From Candolleomyces eurysporus (lineage: Eukaryota; Basidiomycota; Agaricomycetes; Agaricales; Psathyrellaceae): a stretch of DNA of 64,000 nucleotides. Numbering within the stretch: the first letter of the stretch is position 1; each line of letters starts with the position of its first letter. Both the position numbers and the translations under genes were made by a program. The stretch spans positions 1 to 64,000 of the forward strand of contig JANBPK010000758.1 of NCBI GenBank assembly GCA_027579435.1. The letters are read 5' to 3'. Positions 1-11,233 of the stretch are shown here, one piece after another. The notes under the pieces are model-generated. The model was not told where the DNA came from, ran no database searches, and saw only the letters and a program-made list of their open reading frames with translations.

Positions 1-1922
1 GGCTTGACGCTGACAGCCAAGTTCTCCCCCGGTGGTATCGACTACTTCTCCATGCCTCCTCCATCATCGACACGGCGCGCGATGCTTCCGACGGTCTGAC
101 CTGACCAAGGCCAGCTCACTGGATGCTCGCTTAGAGCTTCCCGTTGATGAACCTTGTACCTTTTCAGGTAAAAATCCACAATAAATACAAAAATTCGGCT
201 CCAGTGACTGGCACGATAGTGAACGGATACTGGATAAGATTGTGTAGATAATGATACCAAGCTAATCTAATCTTCAGTGCAAACCTTCACGACCCACATC
301 TCATGCGCAATCCTTTTTAAATGGCAAAGCTTTCTGAAAGGGAATATGAATCAAGATGGACTTAGGGAGAACATAGCGATCTACTGAGACTTTCTATACT
401 AAATCGTGGTACATATGCCTGACTTTGCGTGTTTAATGCAAAGGTTCAGTGAAGCGAGGGTCCCATACTTCTCGGTTACAGGGAGGGCGAAGCAGTGGAA
501 TTCTTCGCAACACGTGTTTGAAGACATACACTCCAGATCTTTATCAGGCCAACCATTCATATTCAACCTCGACATCCTATGTCGAGGTTGCCTTTGGAGA
601 CAGATTCCGCCTGTCGACGAAGCCAGACAAGCGCGACGAGCGATATTCGACACGTATCTTATGTAATGCAGTGCAAATTTCAAACTCAGACGTCACATTC
701 CATGCTTCATCTCTACTTTCAATGCTTCATCTCTACCGTCGAAACTTCCGAGCGTGAGAGTTTCAGTGCCAGTGGTCAAAAAAAAAAAAAGCATTACTAG
801 TACTGTGGCTGGGCTCACTATTGTACTGTAACTAGATCTAGAGCGGAGATTATAGATACTATGCGAAACATAAGCCAGGAGGTCATTACAGCCATCGTTT
901 TTTGAGCTCAACGAATCACTTGAGACTTCTGTTGCAAGCCCTGGGCTTGCCGCTTCCAAGACAACACAACTGACATGCATGTTGCTGGTGTGAAGCTCTA
1001 CAGCCAATTGATTAGCGTGTTACCAAGTCTGTGAGAAGATCTGGTGCTGACCTTCAGCGTTGGGATCCGCGTTTTCCACATTATTCAACGTGAAATTAGT
1101 GGCTTGAATATGGTAGAAGCCACCCAAGCTGAATTGATTTGCGTTGCTGAAGAACGAGGCGGTTGTAGGCATCACAGCGGTTGGACTCGATGTAGTTGAT
1201 ATGCCACAATCTTTGAGATCGAGTTAGATTTTAGCCTCCCAGTAAGTTAGCTGCATATTGCACACACGCACGTTCCAGTTGGCTGATTTGCGCAAATGGC
1301 CCCGTAGCCTCAGCCTCTGGTACAATAGAAGGTGATACGGTAGAGCTTTGCCGCGTACTACATTGACAGCGCCAGAGTTGGGCCCCGGCCACCTTCTGCG
1401 TCGACTCTGAAGAGCTTGACCGCTCTGGCATACCAGTCTGGGCCGACATTTCAGCCTGCAGAGGCGTTATTATGGCTGCGTCTGTTCCAATGGTTGACTC
1501 TCTGGAGGGAAGTGGGGCTGAAAGAGATTTGAAAGGTCTCCGTCTTGAGATGGATGCCATAGTGGTGAAAGGAGTGGGGGAGGATTGAAAGGTGTGAAGT
1601 CAGGTCCAACACGTTCATGCATCATGTGCGGGCACAGCCTTCCATCGTTAGTTCCGAGTCCAGATTGACTGTAACTGGCGCTCATCATTTTTCTTCAAGG
1701 CCTGGTATTACAGTCCCGTCGATTAGCTCTAAGGGTAGCAGCTTAGTAAAGGACAGAACTCATGAGATTCAGCAGGATGCAATGCCATATCTAAGCGTGC
1801 ATGTAGGAGCGAACTAAGGGGTTTGCGCCTGAACACCTTTAGCGCCGTGCGCAAGCGGAGTTAAAAATTGAGACAGGTTACGTGCGGAATTGCGTAGTCC
1901 GACGCAGAAAAAAAAGAACCAC
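1..1922. other. No confident gene; two weak minus-strand fragments
   Basis: I see no convincing complete gene in the first 1.9 kb. A 12-base A run lies near 779-790. On the minus strand 1231-1560 is an open frame of 109 codons, rich in Ser and Ala, that matches nothing I recognise, and 1052-1172 holds the NLR-type leader annotated separately. The rest shows no conserved motif on either strand. Confidence 0.5.
1052..1172 (-). pseudogene. Orphan leader peptide of NLR/NACHT type
   Basis: From an ATG at 1172 the minus strand reads a start codon, then FFSNANQFSLGGFYH, then QATNFTLNNVENADPNAEG up to a possible GT donor at 1051. Many basidiomycete NACHT and related STAND proteins begin with a pattern like FFxNAxxFxIxGGxF followed by a short Asn-rich stretch (family knowledge). 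No P-loop or other NTPase motif follows downstream, so I read it as a broken-off leader or relic. It could also be the first exon of a gene I failed to assemble. Confidence is low. Confidence 0.3.
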
Positions 1923-2009
1923 GGGCCTGACCGGGAATTGAACCCGGGACCTCCTCGAAACGATGACAAGACACCCTAACAAGGAATCATACTACTAGAC
2001 CATCAGGCC
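1923..2009 (-). tRNA. tRNA-Pro (anticodon AGG) with a 15-nt intron
   Basis: The reverse strand folds as a full cloverleaf: a 7-bp acceptor GGCCTGA/TCAGGCC, a D arm, an anticodon stem CCTTG/CGAGG, a 5-nt variable loop AGGTC and a T arm CCGGG-TTCAATT-CCCGG. The anticodon loop reads TTAGGG before the interruption, giving anticodon AGG (Pro). The segment between the stem strands is 22 nt, so it holds a 15-nt intron at the canonical site 3' of position 37. The discriminator is C at 1923. Confidence 0.93.
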
Positions 2010-2380
2010 GTTGGTTTGCGATGTCCTTGTTAGCATTACAATCTGACGGCAGGCCTCCTCCGGCCCAGCTCGGCAAGAATCGCGTGAACAACGCGATTCC
2101 ACGTGACGGCTGTGTTCAAGTCGCGTCAAGTTGTGGGGCCGGAGCATTAATCGTTGAACTCCACCGCAACCGTCGCCGCGACAAGACGATCGCCTTTGGG
2201 GACCACATCCCTGGCATCTGCACTATCGACGAGGACGAAAAAGACGAACACATACACGACGACGACTACATTACCGAACTTCGAAGACCAACACTGAACG
2301 GCATCGCGAAGAGGGCAACCACGAGAACCAACCCGCCTGAAGGCCAAAGCAATCGCTCGAACGAACATTATCTATCGACC

Positions 2381-5300
2381 ATGGCATCCTCTTCCTCTTC
2401 CTCTGTGATGGACACGAGTGGTTTCGCCCAGGTGGGCAAATTCGGAACACTGAGCTTGCTGAAAAGCATCAGCGCGAAGCGACTCAATCTACCAGCACAA
2501 GCCTCCGGAACGACTGAAGGGGACGTCGTAGTCACCTCCTTCGGGATCGACACGGAAGAGGTGACGTTTGGGAGGGACCCCAGCTGTAGCGTCAGGCTGT
2601 ATTATCCGGATGTCGCCGTGGTACATTGTAAGATTATGTTTGAAGAGCGCAAGGTGGGTCCTTGGATTGCCAACTGCGAACCTAGCCTGATTCTCTGTTT
2701 CCGTAGGCTTTTCTCGCTGTTATTGGTGAGAGTGGCTTGATTGTCGATGGGTGCGAAGTGTTCCCCAACCAGAGGAATGGAGCATCCCCCACGATGATAC
2801 CCCTCCAAAACAACTCTGAAATTGAAATCCGCGGAAAGCGATTCAGATTCTCATATCCGCCCAAAGATATGCGCGCAGTCCTCCTTTCCACCCCCACACG
2901 TAAGTTGGTGTTCCAAAACATGCGATTGTTAACTGACCACTCCCGAACTGATAGCTAAAAGCAATCGGAAACTACGACTCTCAATGATCCAGTCTGCGCA
3001 AGTCTTCTCGCCACGACCCTCCAACGATCCCAGAGAAAACCTGAGAATCCTACAAAGTCCTTTGAAGAACCAGTTCAAGAGCCCTACGAAGCCTTCCGGT
3101 CTCTCCCAGCCGCCGCTTAACGCGTATCGGCAGACTAGCCCAACCCCACAACGCCATCAACAGCCCGACGACGACGACGACGAAGATGATGAAGAGGAGG
3201 ACGAAATTGTCTTGGTGGACGGCAATCAGCCACGAGTGGTCCAAGAAGATAGAGACCTGGTCATTCTGGAAGACGTTGAAGTTACACCTCCTATGCCTTT
3301 GGTTCGAGTTCAGCAGTATCAGGACCTTCCCCCTCGCACACCTCCTCGACGCAAGAGCATGGGAAGGAACACCCTCCACCGTGCTGTCCTCATACGCAGC
3401 GCACAACGCGCCGTGATTCGTGCGGAGGAAGAAGAGGAGGAGAGGGAGGTTTTGGAAACTGTAGTATCAGAACTCAATTATAGCGACGAGGACGATGAAG
3501 ATAACGAACAAGATGCCGGAAATAGCCAGCAAGACGAATACGCCCAACCTCCTGACCAAACGCAACTGAGTGACGAAGACGTGGAAATGCAAGACGCGAG
3601 CGATAACGATAGTGAGGGTGAAGACGAAGAACGCGGCGACGGCGCGAACAACAAACCCCTCTGGCGAAAGTCTCTTGAAAGAATTTGGCCATTCAAGGTA
3701 TATACGTTCGGTCCCGCATTTTATTCTTCGACTAATCGCTCTACTCTAAGGCATCCGAAGAAAACGATGAGGCCCAGGGGAGCGAGGAGGAGGACGAGGA
3801 GGAGGACGGTGACCAACCTGCGCCACTACCAGCTATTCAGACCCCTGCTCGTCGCACGCTCGGCTCTTTCCTCACTCCACAATTCAAATACCCTCAACAA
3901 CGCGGCCCAGGTAGCAACAATCTCTTCAACCGTAACAGTCCCGCACCCGCTTCCGGTGCCGGAAGGTTCTCCCTTGGCGGCGGTGAACCACGCAGGGTAC
4001 TCGTCGAGCAGCCATGGCGCGTGAAGGACCTGGTCGTGCCAGCTCCCGCCGAACACGGGCAACCGCCTGCATCACCCGGAATGGATGCTATGCCTCAGTC
4101 TCCTCGCCGTGCTCAATTATCCGATGAAGAGCGCAAAGCAATTCAGGAGAGGCGTAGGAGTGCACTCAGGGAGCCTGATAATTTCTTCCCTGGAGGAATA
4201 CCCGGAATGAGTCCCACTAAACAAGGCTCTTCCACACCGTTTACATCCCCTATGAAGCCAAGTATTCCGTTTACTTCACTGGGCGCAGGGCCGTCAAGCC
4301 CTCCCAAGGCTCGGAGGACGAGTGGAGACGAGGAAGATTTGGATACAAGGAGTCTGTTGGAGAAGATGAAGGAGACGGTGGAGGGTATGAAGAAGAGAAG
4401 GAGCCTTGCTCCTGCGACGCCTGTCCGCGAGACAGGTGCGGGCATCGGTCTGGTTCTGCCACCCATGGGCAGCGTGAAAAAGTTGAATTTGCCACCTTCG
4501 TCCACTGTGGCCGCGAACGAAGGCAGGATGGAAGTCGAAGAAGAACTGGAGCAGGTGGTACCGCAGCGTATGGAGGAAGAAGAGCATGAGAACGAGGAGG
4601 AGCCTGAACAGAGAACGAACGATGACCAAGAACCGTTCTCACTCCTACGACCTGAAGCTCGCAAGAGCTTAGCGTTCCCTGAGGCACCGCAACTGGTGGA
4701 GACTCCTCCTACCCCTGTTGCTGCGAAGGCAACTCCAGCTGTCCTCACTACTGCCGAATTGGCTTCTGAGTCCGAAGAGAACTCGGGCATGGAGCTGGAC
4801 TCTGTTTCAGAGTCTGAGGTCATTGAAGCACCCAAGCCCCGCGGTCGCTCTAAGGTACTTCGTCCTACTGCAACGACTAAGCCAGCGAGCAAAGGGAAGT
4901 CAACGCTCACAGTGGCAGAAGCGAAGGTACGTGAAACCCCGACAACTTACCAACACAGATTTCTGACTGGTTCTATAACATTTCAGGAGAGGAGCCGAAG
5001 TACAAGTCGTGAGCCTAAGCGCTCTGCTCGTTCCAAGACCCCTCAGCGAGAGAAAGAAGAGCACGAAGAGGAGCCCGAGGTNCCCCGCTCCTAAGGCTGC
5101 TGCCANCCCGTCGCTCAAAGACGGACGTTGTCCCGGGAGGTTCCAAGCGGGCAACCAATGCGACGAAGACGCCCGAAGTCGTGGAGTCAGACGATTCTGA
5201 GCCTCCTCTTCCTCCTCCACGACGTGGTCGTAAAGCTGTTGCTTCTACTTCGAGCAACGGTGAANCCTCACAGCCCGAGTCTGGGCCAGCGAAGCGCGGT

Positions 5301-6014
5301 GGATCGAGGACGGCTGTCAAGAAGGAGCCAACGGAGGAATCTGTGCGACCGGCTCCTGCAACTAAGCGGGCGGTGCGCAAACCCGCTGCTGCTGCAGCAT
5401 CCGCATCGGAGCATTCAGATTCTGTATCTGAAATCCCTGTGCGAAAGGCTCGGACAACTGCAGCCAAGTCTACTGCGACTACGACCGCCGCAGCGAAGAA
5501 GAGGGCGACCTCGAAATCCAGAGCAGCAGCCGCGTCCCAAGATGTTGAAGACTCGGTGGAAGAGGTAGACGAGGTACCTGTTCCTACCAAGAAAGCTTCC
5601 ACTGCTGGCAAAGGCAAGAAGAAGGCGGATGTCGTCAAAGAAGAAGATGACGATGAGCCTCCTTTGCCTCAGCCTAAACCTGCCAGAGGTAAAGCTGCTG
5701 CTACTACCACCAAATCCACCGCAGGGACGTCGTTGAAGACACCAGCTGTGAGGGCCACCAGGTCCACCAAGAAGACTCCCTCGACTGCCCCGGCTGCGAT
5801 GGAAGGTGTTGATAACAAGGAGAACGAGAAGGCTCCAGGTGGATCCGGGTCTCGTACGAACGAGGAGGGCGTGACGAAGGTCAAGGTCTCGAGGTCTAGG
5901 GCGAAGGCAGCGCCTGCTGCCGGAAGCTCGAAGACCGTGGTGAAGGACGAACCGGTTGAAGAGGCACCTAAGACTAGGGTTATGCGATCCAGGGCGAGGA
6001 CGAAGACTGGTTGA
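2381..6014 (+). CDS. FHA-domain protein with a long disordered acidic/basic tail
   Basis: Five exons: 2381-2653, 2707-2899, 2955-3697, 3751-4926, 4987-6014; about 1,136 residues. The ATG at 2381 is chosen because its context is good (cgaccATGgc) and the FHA domain starts soon after; the frame is open upstream to 2021. Residues about 25-130 form an FHA phosphothreonine-binding fold (GTLSLLKS, FGRDPSCSVRL with the conserved GR, then VVHCKI). The rest is low complexity: Asp/Glu blocks, SP/TP motifs, then Lys/Arg/Ala/Thr-rich sequence ending in RSRARTKTG. This layout fits a nuclear chromatin or cell-cycle scaffold (Ki-67-like architecture), but no specific orthologue is recognised. N characters at 5092 and 5106 shift the frame and are most likely sequence ambiguities. 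Confidence 0.85.
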
Positions 6015-6248
6015 AGAGAAGCGTATGTATGTATTCGAACTCGTGTCTCGTTATCAAGGACAACTTCGANTTTTTTTCTGCCCTATTTCTCTCGACTCTT
6101 GCTCTCCTGTACTTGTATATATGCGCCATGAGGTTCATCCACGTCGAATGTAACCGATTTTACAGGGAGAGAAGGTGCAGTTTCGTGAATTTCGCCGGCC
6201 CTCGGGTCGGTGAACAACGAGTCGGAAAGGGCGGAATTTCTCTTGTCT

Positions 6249-6332
6249 GGGCACTTGGCACAGGGGTAGCGCGCACGCTTCGCATGAATGTGAACTTGCG
6301 TGAGGTCGTGGGTTCAAATCCCACAGTGTCCA
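6249..6332 (+). tRNA. tRNA-Ala (anticodon CGC) with a 12-nt intron
   Basis: The acceptor GGGCACT pairs with AGTGTCC and contains the G3:U70 wobble that marks alanine tRNAs. The anticodon stem CACGC/GCGTG encloses TTCGCA followed by an insert; the loop is 19 nt, so the intron is 12 nt at the canonical position. The T arm is GTGGG-TTCAAAT-CCCAC and the discriminator is A at 6332. It lies 235 bp downstream of the FHA gene on the same strand. Confidence 0.95.
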
Positions 6333-6333
6333 C

Positions 6334-6338
6334 TTTTT
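6334..6338 (+). terminator. Pol III terminator of tRNA-Ala
   Basis: A run of five T begins two bases after the discriminator base, the expected RNA polymerase III stop signal. Confidence 0.75.
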
Positions 6339-8144
6339 CTTCTCTCTTCTGCTATTTTTCAATTCCCTTTGATTCGGCCTGTCCATTTTTTCACCAATCT
6401 AGTCCCTGGCTACATAGATGACCCTTTGTCAATGGGATGAGTTTCATTACACCACTGGGATCCAGTTTTCTACACTCGGCAAGATCGCTGCAAAACGCAT
6501 CCTTTGATTACTAGATGTTGATGCACGGTGAGAGCAGTTACCCTCAAAGCATGGAACACTTTCAATGGACAGATTTGAGTGGCACTGTGCTCGCTGATGC
6601 CCACTTGTTCGGCGGGCTCGGGCTCAGGACTTTCGAGTTGTTTCCAGCTGGAGAATTACGCTGAAAGTTGTTGGATTCGTCCTTTGGTCAATCTCGGACA
6701 ACTTTCAAATTTGTCGACCTCACTGTTAGAAGGTTGATTCTGCATTGGGCCAGAACATGATGCAAAATGCAATTAATCGTCTCTTGCAGCCTGCAGTACG
6801 TAAATCCCAGTGAGATTTGGAGTTCCCCGCTGATATCTAAAAGATACTCGTATGCGCCAGTTAATAAAACAGCATCCGTGGGCGTCCTAAGAGGCACTGT
6901 GTACGGTACAAAAAGTTGCTCCGAGATCGCCAGAGATGTGGATGTGGTTCATGATAGAGTGGGGATATTTGGGCACTCTTCACAACCTGCTGAAGGTACG
7001 GTAGCTATAGAACATGCAATAGCCGCCGTCACCTGCACCCAGTTCCCCAACCGTGTCCCTACTCATCGCCTTCCAAGCCTCTTTTCTTTGTCCCAATCCA
7101 GTATAGCACCACCGAGGAGACGGCATTCAGCATTGAGCTATGAAACAGATAGAGAAGAGCCCACACCCGGGGAACAGATAACGATAAACCCAGAGATAAG
7201 GAAACGAGTCACAGAGCAGAACAGAGTCCAGAAAAAGAAGACGTCTCAGAGCAAAAGAAAGCATGGTAACAAAGGTCGAGTTGACTCGGAGGAAAGCAAG
7301 CAAGGAGTAGGAAGTGACCATAAAGCGAGCGAGCGACAGTGTAGTGATGGCACCAAGGGCTTGTGGAGGCAAAGAAAGGACGAGAGCTTGAAATGGCTGA
7401 TTATTGGTGAGCGCCGAGCACAAGATGTAGTAGTCGCTACCCAGCACGGCGTCAGAAATTCTCGGAACATGTCGTAAATCAAGGTCCTCTCCCTTTATCG
7501 AACGCCAGCAACAGGGAGAGAGATGGTGGCACTCAAGATATCCAAAAAAGTGTAGTGAACCGGACTGCATTTCGAGGGGACAATTCGAGCACATTTGGCC
7601 AACTCTGGCGACATAACAGAACAACGTAAAGGTGGGTATGGAGAGAAAGATGCACCGATGATGAATGAGTAAAAGCAATTACCATCGTTTGGGAAATTCT
7701 GGCGACAGTGCCATAATTGACCTTGGCGTGTTGAAAGTTCATAACCTATGGATCCCGACAGTGTTAGATCTCCGAGTTTATCAGCTCGATCTGAGGATGG
7801 AGCAGATAGGACAAAATAGCACGAATGATAGATATGTTGCGCATGGCAGTGAGGAATCATGAGCCATTTGATTATACCCTCGTTCATTCAGAAAGGTTTG
7901 AGTCGACGAAATGAAGTCAGTGCATTCACATTCGAGATCAGAGCAGAAGTTGGAACTCGAACAAAGCTTCTGTCTTCCTTGAACAGAGTGAAAGCAAAAC
8001 AAAGACATGAATTCGTCAGTCTGGCTACGGGACCGGGGAGACCAAGTAAAGCTATGCGCACAAACAGCAACAATTTAGAGATGTGATTGCCCGAAGAGGC
8101 GTAGAGATCGAGAAAGTTTCGATGAACGAGCCTCAGTACATAAC
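6339..8144. other. Intergenic, no gene recognised
   Basis: Several open frames exist on both strands (for example 6767-7477 + and 7127-7678 -), but none shows a domain, conserved motif or plausible exon chain. I see no tRNA, repeat or transposon signature here. Confidence 0.4.
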
Positions 8145-9748
8145 CTAGATACAGCCGATAACACGTAGGTAGTCGAGCATCAGTCCACCCCAGATTATCC
8201 AACCCAGTTGACCATTGCGATTAAAATTATCTGTGAACAAGCAGCATTAGCCGATCCCAAATGACCATGGACAGGATATGAGTCAATACGTACCCCAGCA
8301 GCTCTTAGGAATCCCCAAATCTACTGTCATATATTGCCAGATTAGATGTAGGAAGGTGCCGCCTACGGAGATGAAGAAATATATCGACGATTGCCCATTG
8401 ATATGCCCGGCGATGGCCATGGCGGCGGCAAAGCCTAAGCCACAGGCGACGAGCAGAGGACGAATCCAAGATCCGAATAGAATGGCAGTGGAGCGGACCC
8501 CGGTCTTGAGATCATCTTTAATATCCTGGCAGGCGTATACAGTATCTATAGTTTTAGGTTAGAATTCACATTCTTCGCAGCGTCGGGGGCGAGCGAGAAT
8601 TGGATCTTACCGTAAAGCATGGTCCAACTGGAACGAGTCAGATTGTTGGCAAGGGCTCGAAAAGAGGCAGAGAGCGGAGACGTACCACCAACAGCCGATG
8701 ATCCCAGTCGTCAAGACCTGAACGTCGAAGTCACCGGTGGTCGCGACCCAAGCACTGATAAAACCGAAGTTCATGGCAAGACCGAGCCATGCCTGCGGCC
8801 AATAGGTGACGCGTTTGAGGAGCGGATAAATAGCAAACCTAGAAAATCGTCAGAAGCGTACTCATTGATAGGGAAAGGAAGAATGGCACGCACAAGGGAA
8901 GAAGTTGGAAAAGCGCAACTTGAAGCCTATCATACGATCGGAAGGTTGGTGTGGAGCCGTGTGTGGAGTCAAAAACCGGCCACTTACGCAAGTCCTCTGA
9001 GTGTCGAGGCGTAGAATAAAATACCCATAGCATATTGGACGNAAAAGATAAATAGTTGCAGCCAACACAGAGATGCGCCCGCTTGGGAGTGGTCGACTCC
9101 GCGTTCTCTCTAATAGAGGTCAGCTTGTAGCCCGACGATCGAGTTGGGTCCGACATACCAACGCCAGCATCGACCTTGCGGTCAAAAATATCGTTGATGG
9201 TGCAAGCTGAGCTCCTCAGAATAAATGCGGCGATCAGAGATTCGAGAAGATTCATTCCGTAGTGGGCCAGAGGAATTCTTGTGCGATAGGCCGCCATCGT
9301 CAACCCCCAAGCTATTAGAGTTCCAGCGTTAGTCGACCAAATGCATTGTTCGATGCGAGCACACGCACCGAACGGCCAAAACATTAATTTTGTTCCTGTT
9401 GGCTGTCGGAGGACCTTAGCAGAAGCTGCGGATGGTCTTGAAAGGACTTACCTTTTCGATTCGGATCAGTTCAAGATATGGTCGAACACGTTCTGGGACC
9501 AAGGCAAGCGGAAACTTGAGGGGAGCAGCGGGAGTATCTTTAGACAAGAGACGGGTTCCCTCTACGTCGGAAATTTGTCCCATGTCGAAATATTCAGCGA
9601 AACTGTCTTTAGAATACGAAGGATGAGAAGGCTGGGTAAGGAAGGCGAGCTGGGTGATTGGGATTGGGGGATCGAACGTTTCAATTTATATGTTTATTTT
9701 CCCTACACGTGGTTCCAGTTGAGGTCGGCCAATTCTTTCCTGGTCCAT
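8145..9748 (-). CDS. UbiA-family polyprenyltransferase, COQ2-like
   Basis: Integral-membrane aromatic prenyltransferase; COQ2 joins a polyprenyl chain to 4-hydroxybenzoate in mitochondrial ubiquinone synthesis. Both Asp-rich motifs are present: CTINDIFDRKVD followed by ERTRSRPLPSGR, and YDTVYACQDIKDDLKTGVRS. LKRVTYWPQ and several hydrophobic helices also fit. Exons from the C-terminus: 8145-8230, 8294-8545, 8611-8627, 8686-8838, 8894-8926, 8988-9109, 9159-9311, 9369-9402, then one ending at 9452. Two are micro-exons (17 and 33 nt). The extra N near 9042 breaks the frame next to an A run. The 5' end is uncertain: I propose ATG at 9748 with a further intron before the PSHPSYSKD segment, giving about 360 residues. 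A secondary-metabolism UbiA paralogue is possible; COQ2-type is favoured by both motifs. Confidence 0.88.
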
Positions 9749-11233
9749 GGAGGAGCAGGTAGAAAGCAATCAAAAGATGGCCAAGAGAAGAAAGTAACCC
9801 CTTTGGCTGAGGCAAATCCAGATGTTCATGGTCTATTCCCAAACCGGAACCCAGACGCTCCGTCTTTACAGCGTGTTAGCCGTGATACCCAGCTACATCG
9901 GGCAGTTCTGTCTAAGCTGGATATAGAAGAGTTATTATCAAAATCCCAGGAACAAACTTTTTGGGAATCACCTCCGTGCTTGGTGGGTCTAAAGAAAGAA
10001 ATGACGTCCGAATAATATACCGTGTTGCATTTTGCTCGGCCGGGTGTGTGTATGTATGTGCGCGGGCGCGCGTACAAAGGTGAAGTCGGGGAAGGCCAAT
10101 CAATTTAATCACCAACGCCCAGTACTGGGTCGAGTCAGTGGAACCGATGGAACTGAATGTGGAGACGATCTTGAGACGATCACTGGTGAGAGCACATCAG
10201 TACCGGGCTGTTTCGTTACTGGAAAAAGGCCGCCGCAAATTTCGAAACGCATGTTCACGACGTCGACCGATGAGTTGCGAGACTCACCCTGGAGGCGCGA
10301 AGTTCCGACCGGAGCTACATAGAATCTGCGAGGAAAATAAATACCTCTTTTCTGGCCTTTTTGACCAAAGAGACGGACACTGACCGTGCAGCGGGGATCA
10401 TTGTCTATCAGCCAAATCATTGGCAGAACGATCGGAGCACCCAGAAAAGACTGGTTTGGGAACCTACATCGAACTTGGTTGGTAACGTGAACCAGAATCC
10501 AGAATCCAAGTAATAGAGTTCGGGCAAGCTATCCCGTTCATCTCGGCTCGCCAAGTCAAACAGCGGATCCATCCAATTTATGATGCTTTTCCACATGGAG
10601 ATACCGATCATTCAGAAGACGATTTATACCCTATATCTCAAGCCATCTCTCGTTCAGTGGCACCTGAGCGTGTGCGAGACTCGTACGCCGCTAGTAGATC
10701 CAACCGTAAGACTCGGAGTGGGCAGATCGACGAAGAAGACGTAGCTTTCGGAAACTGATCGACCGGTGAGAACAGGTCAAACCGAGGAAACAACAGCCAT
10801 CACAAAGACAGCCTTCTAGACCGTAGATTTGAGATGAAATACGGTATGAAAATGGGAAGGGTGTGAGCAGTGGACAACTGGAGTATGCTTCAAGAGTGCC
10901 ATCGATTACTCTTTTGTGGATATCCAATCATCTGGAGAGTGAATTCCTATCGATGGAGGTTGCGAATGGCTCTACGAACAAGTCGGGGTTCTAAAGGTGT
11001 TCAAAAGCGCAAGACAACGTTGCCGAAACACCGAGGTTCCCGGGCGGGTGGCTGCTTCTTTAGTAGAACAAATTATTATACAAGTCGCGAGTTAATTCGA
11101 CATAGGACTGTAAGCAAGATAGATCCTCAACCTCGGAAATCGTCATGGGAATAATAAGAATGACTCACAAATGGACTAGAAGATACAGCAGACAAGGGCA
11201 AATATATGGCTGAAGCGATCCAAGGTGCGCCCA
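9749..11233. other. Intergenic, no gene recognised
   Basis: Minus-strand open frames at 10109-10420 and 10417-10611 are the longest uninterrupted stretches, but neither matches a family I know and I found no splice chain linking them. A GTGTGTGT-like stretch near 10040-10060 is simple sequence. Part of the region next to 9748 will be the promoter and 5' UTR of the prenyltransferase. Confidence 0.4.

Noticed and set aside
3050..3406. Minus-strand ORF of 118 codons
   Set aside because: Shadow of the acidic FHA-protein exon.
4143..4910. 255-codon open frame on the minus strand
   Set aside because: Mirror of the Glu/Ser-rich FHA-protein tail; low-complexity composition produces long antisense frames.
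6767..7477. 236-codon plus-strand open frame
   Set aside because: No domain, no start context, no splice partner and no repeat copy; composition looks random.
10030..10075. Possible regulatory GT-repeat / origin-like region
   Set aside because: Short simple repeat with no supporting context.
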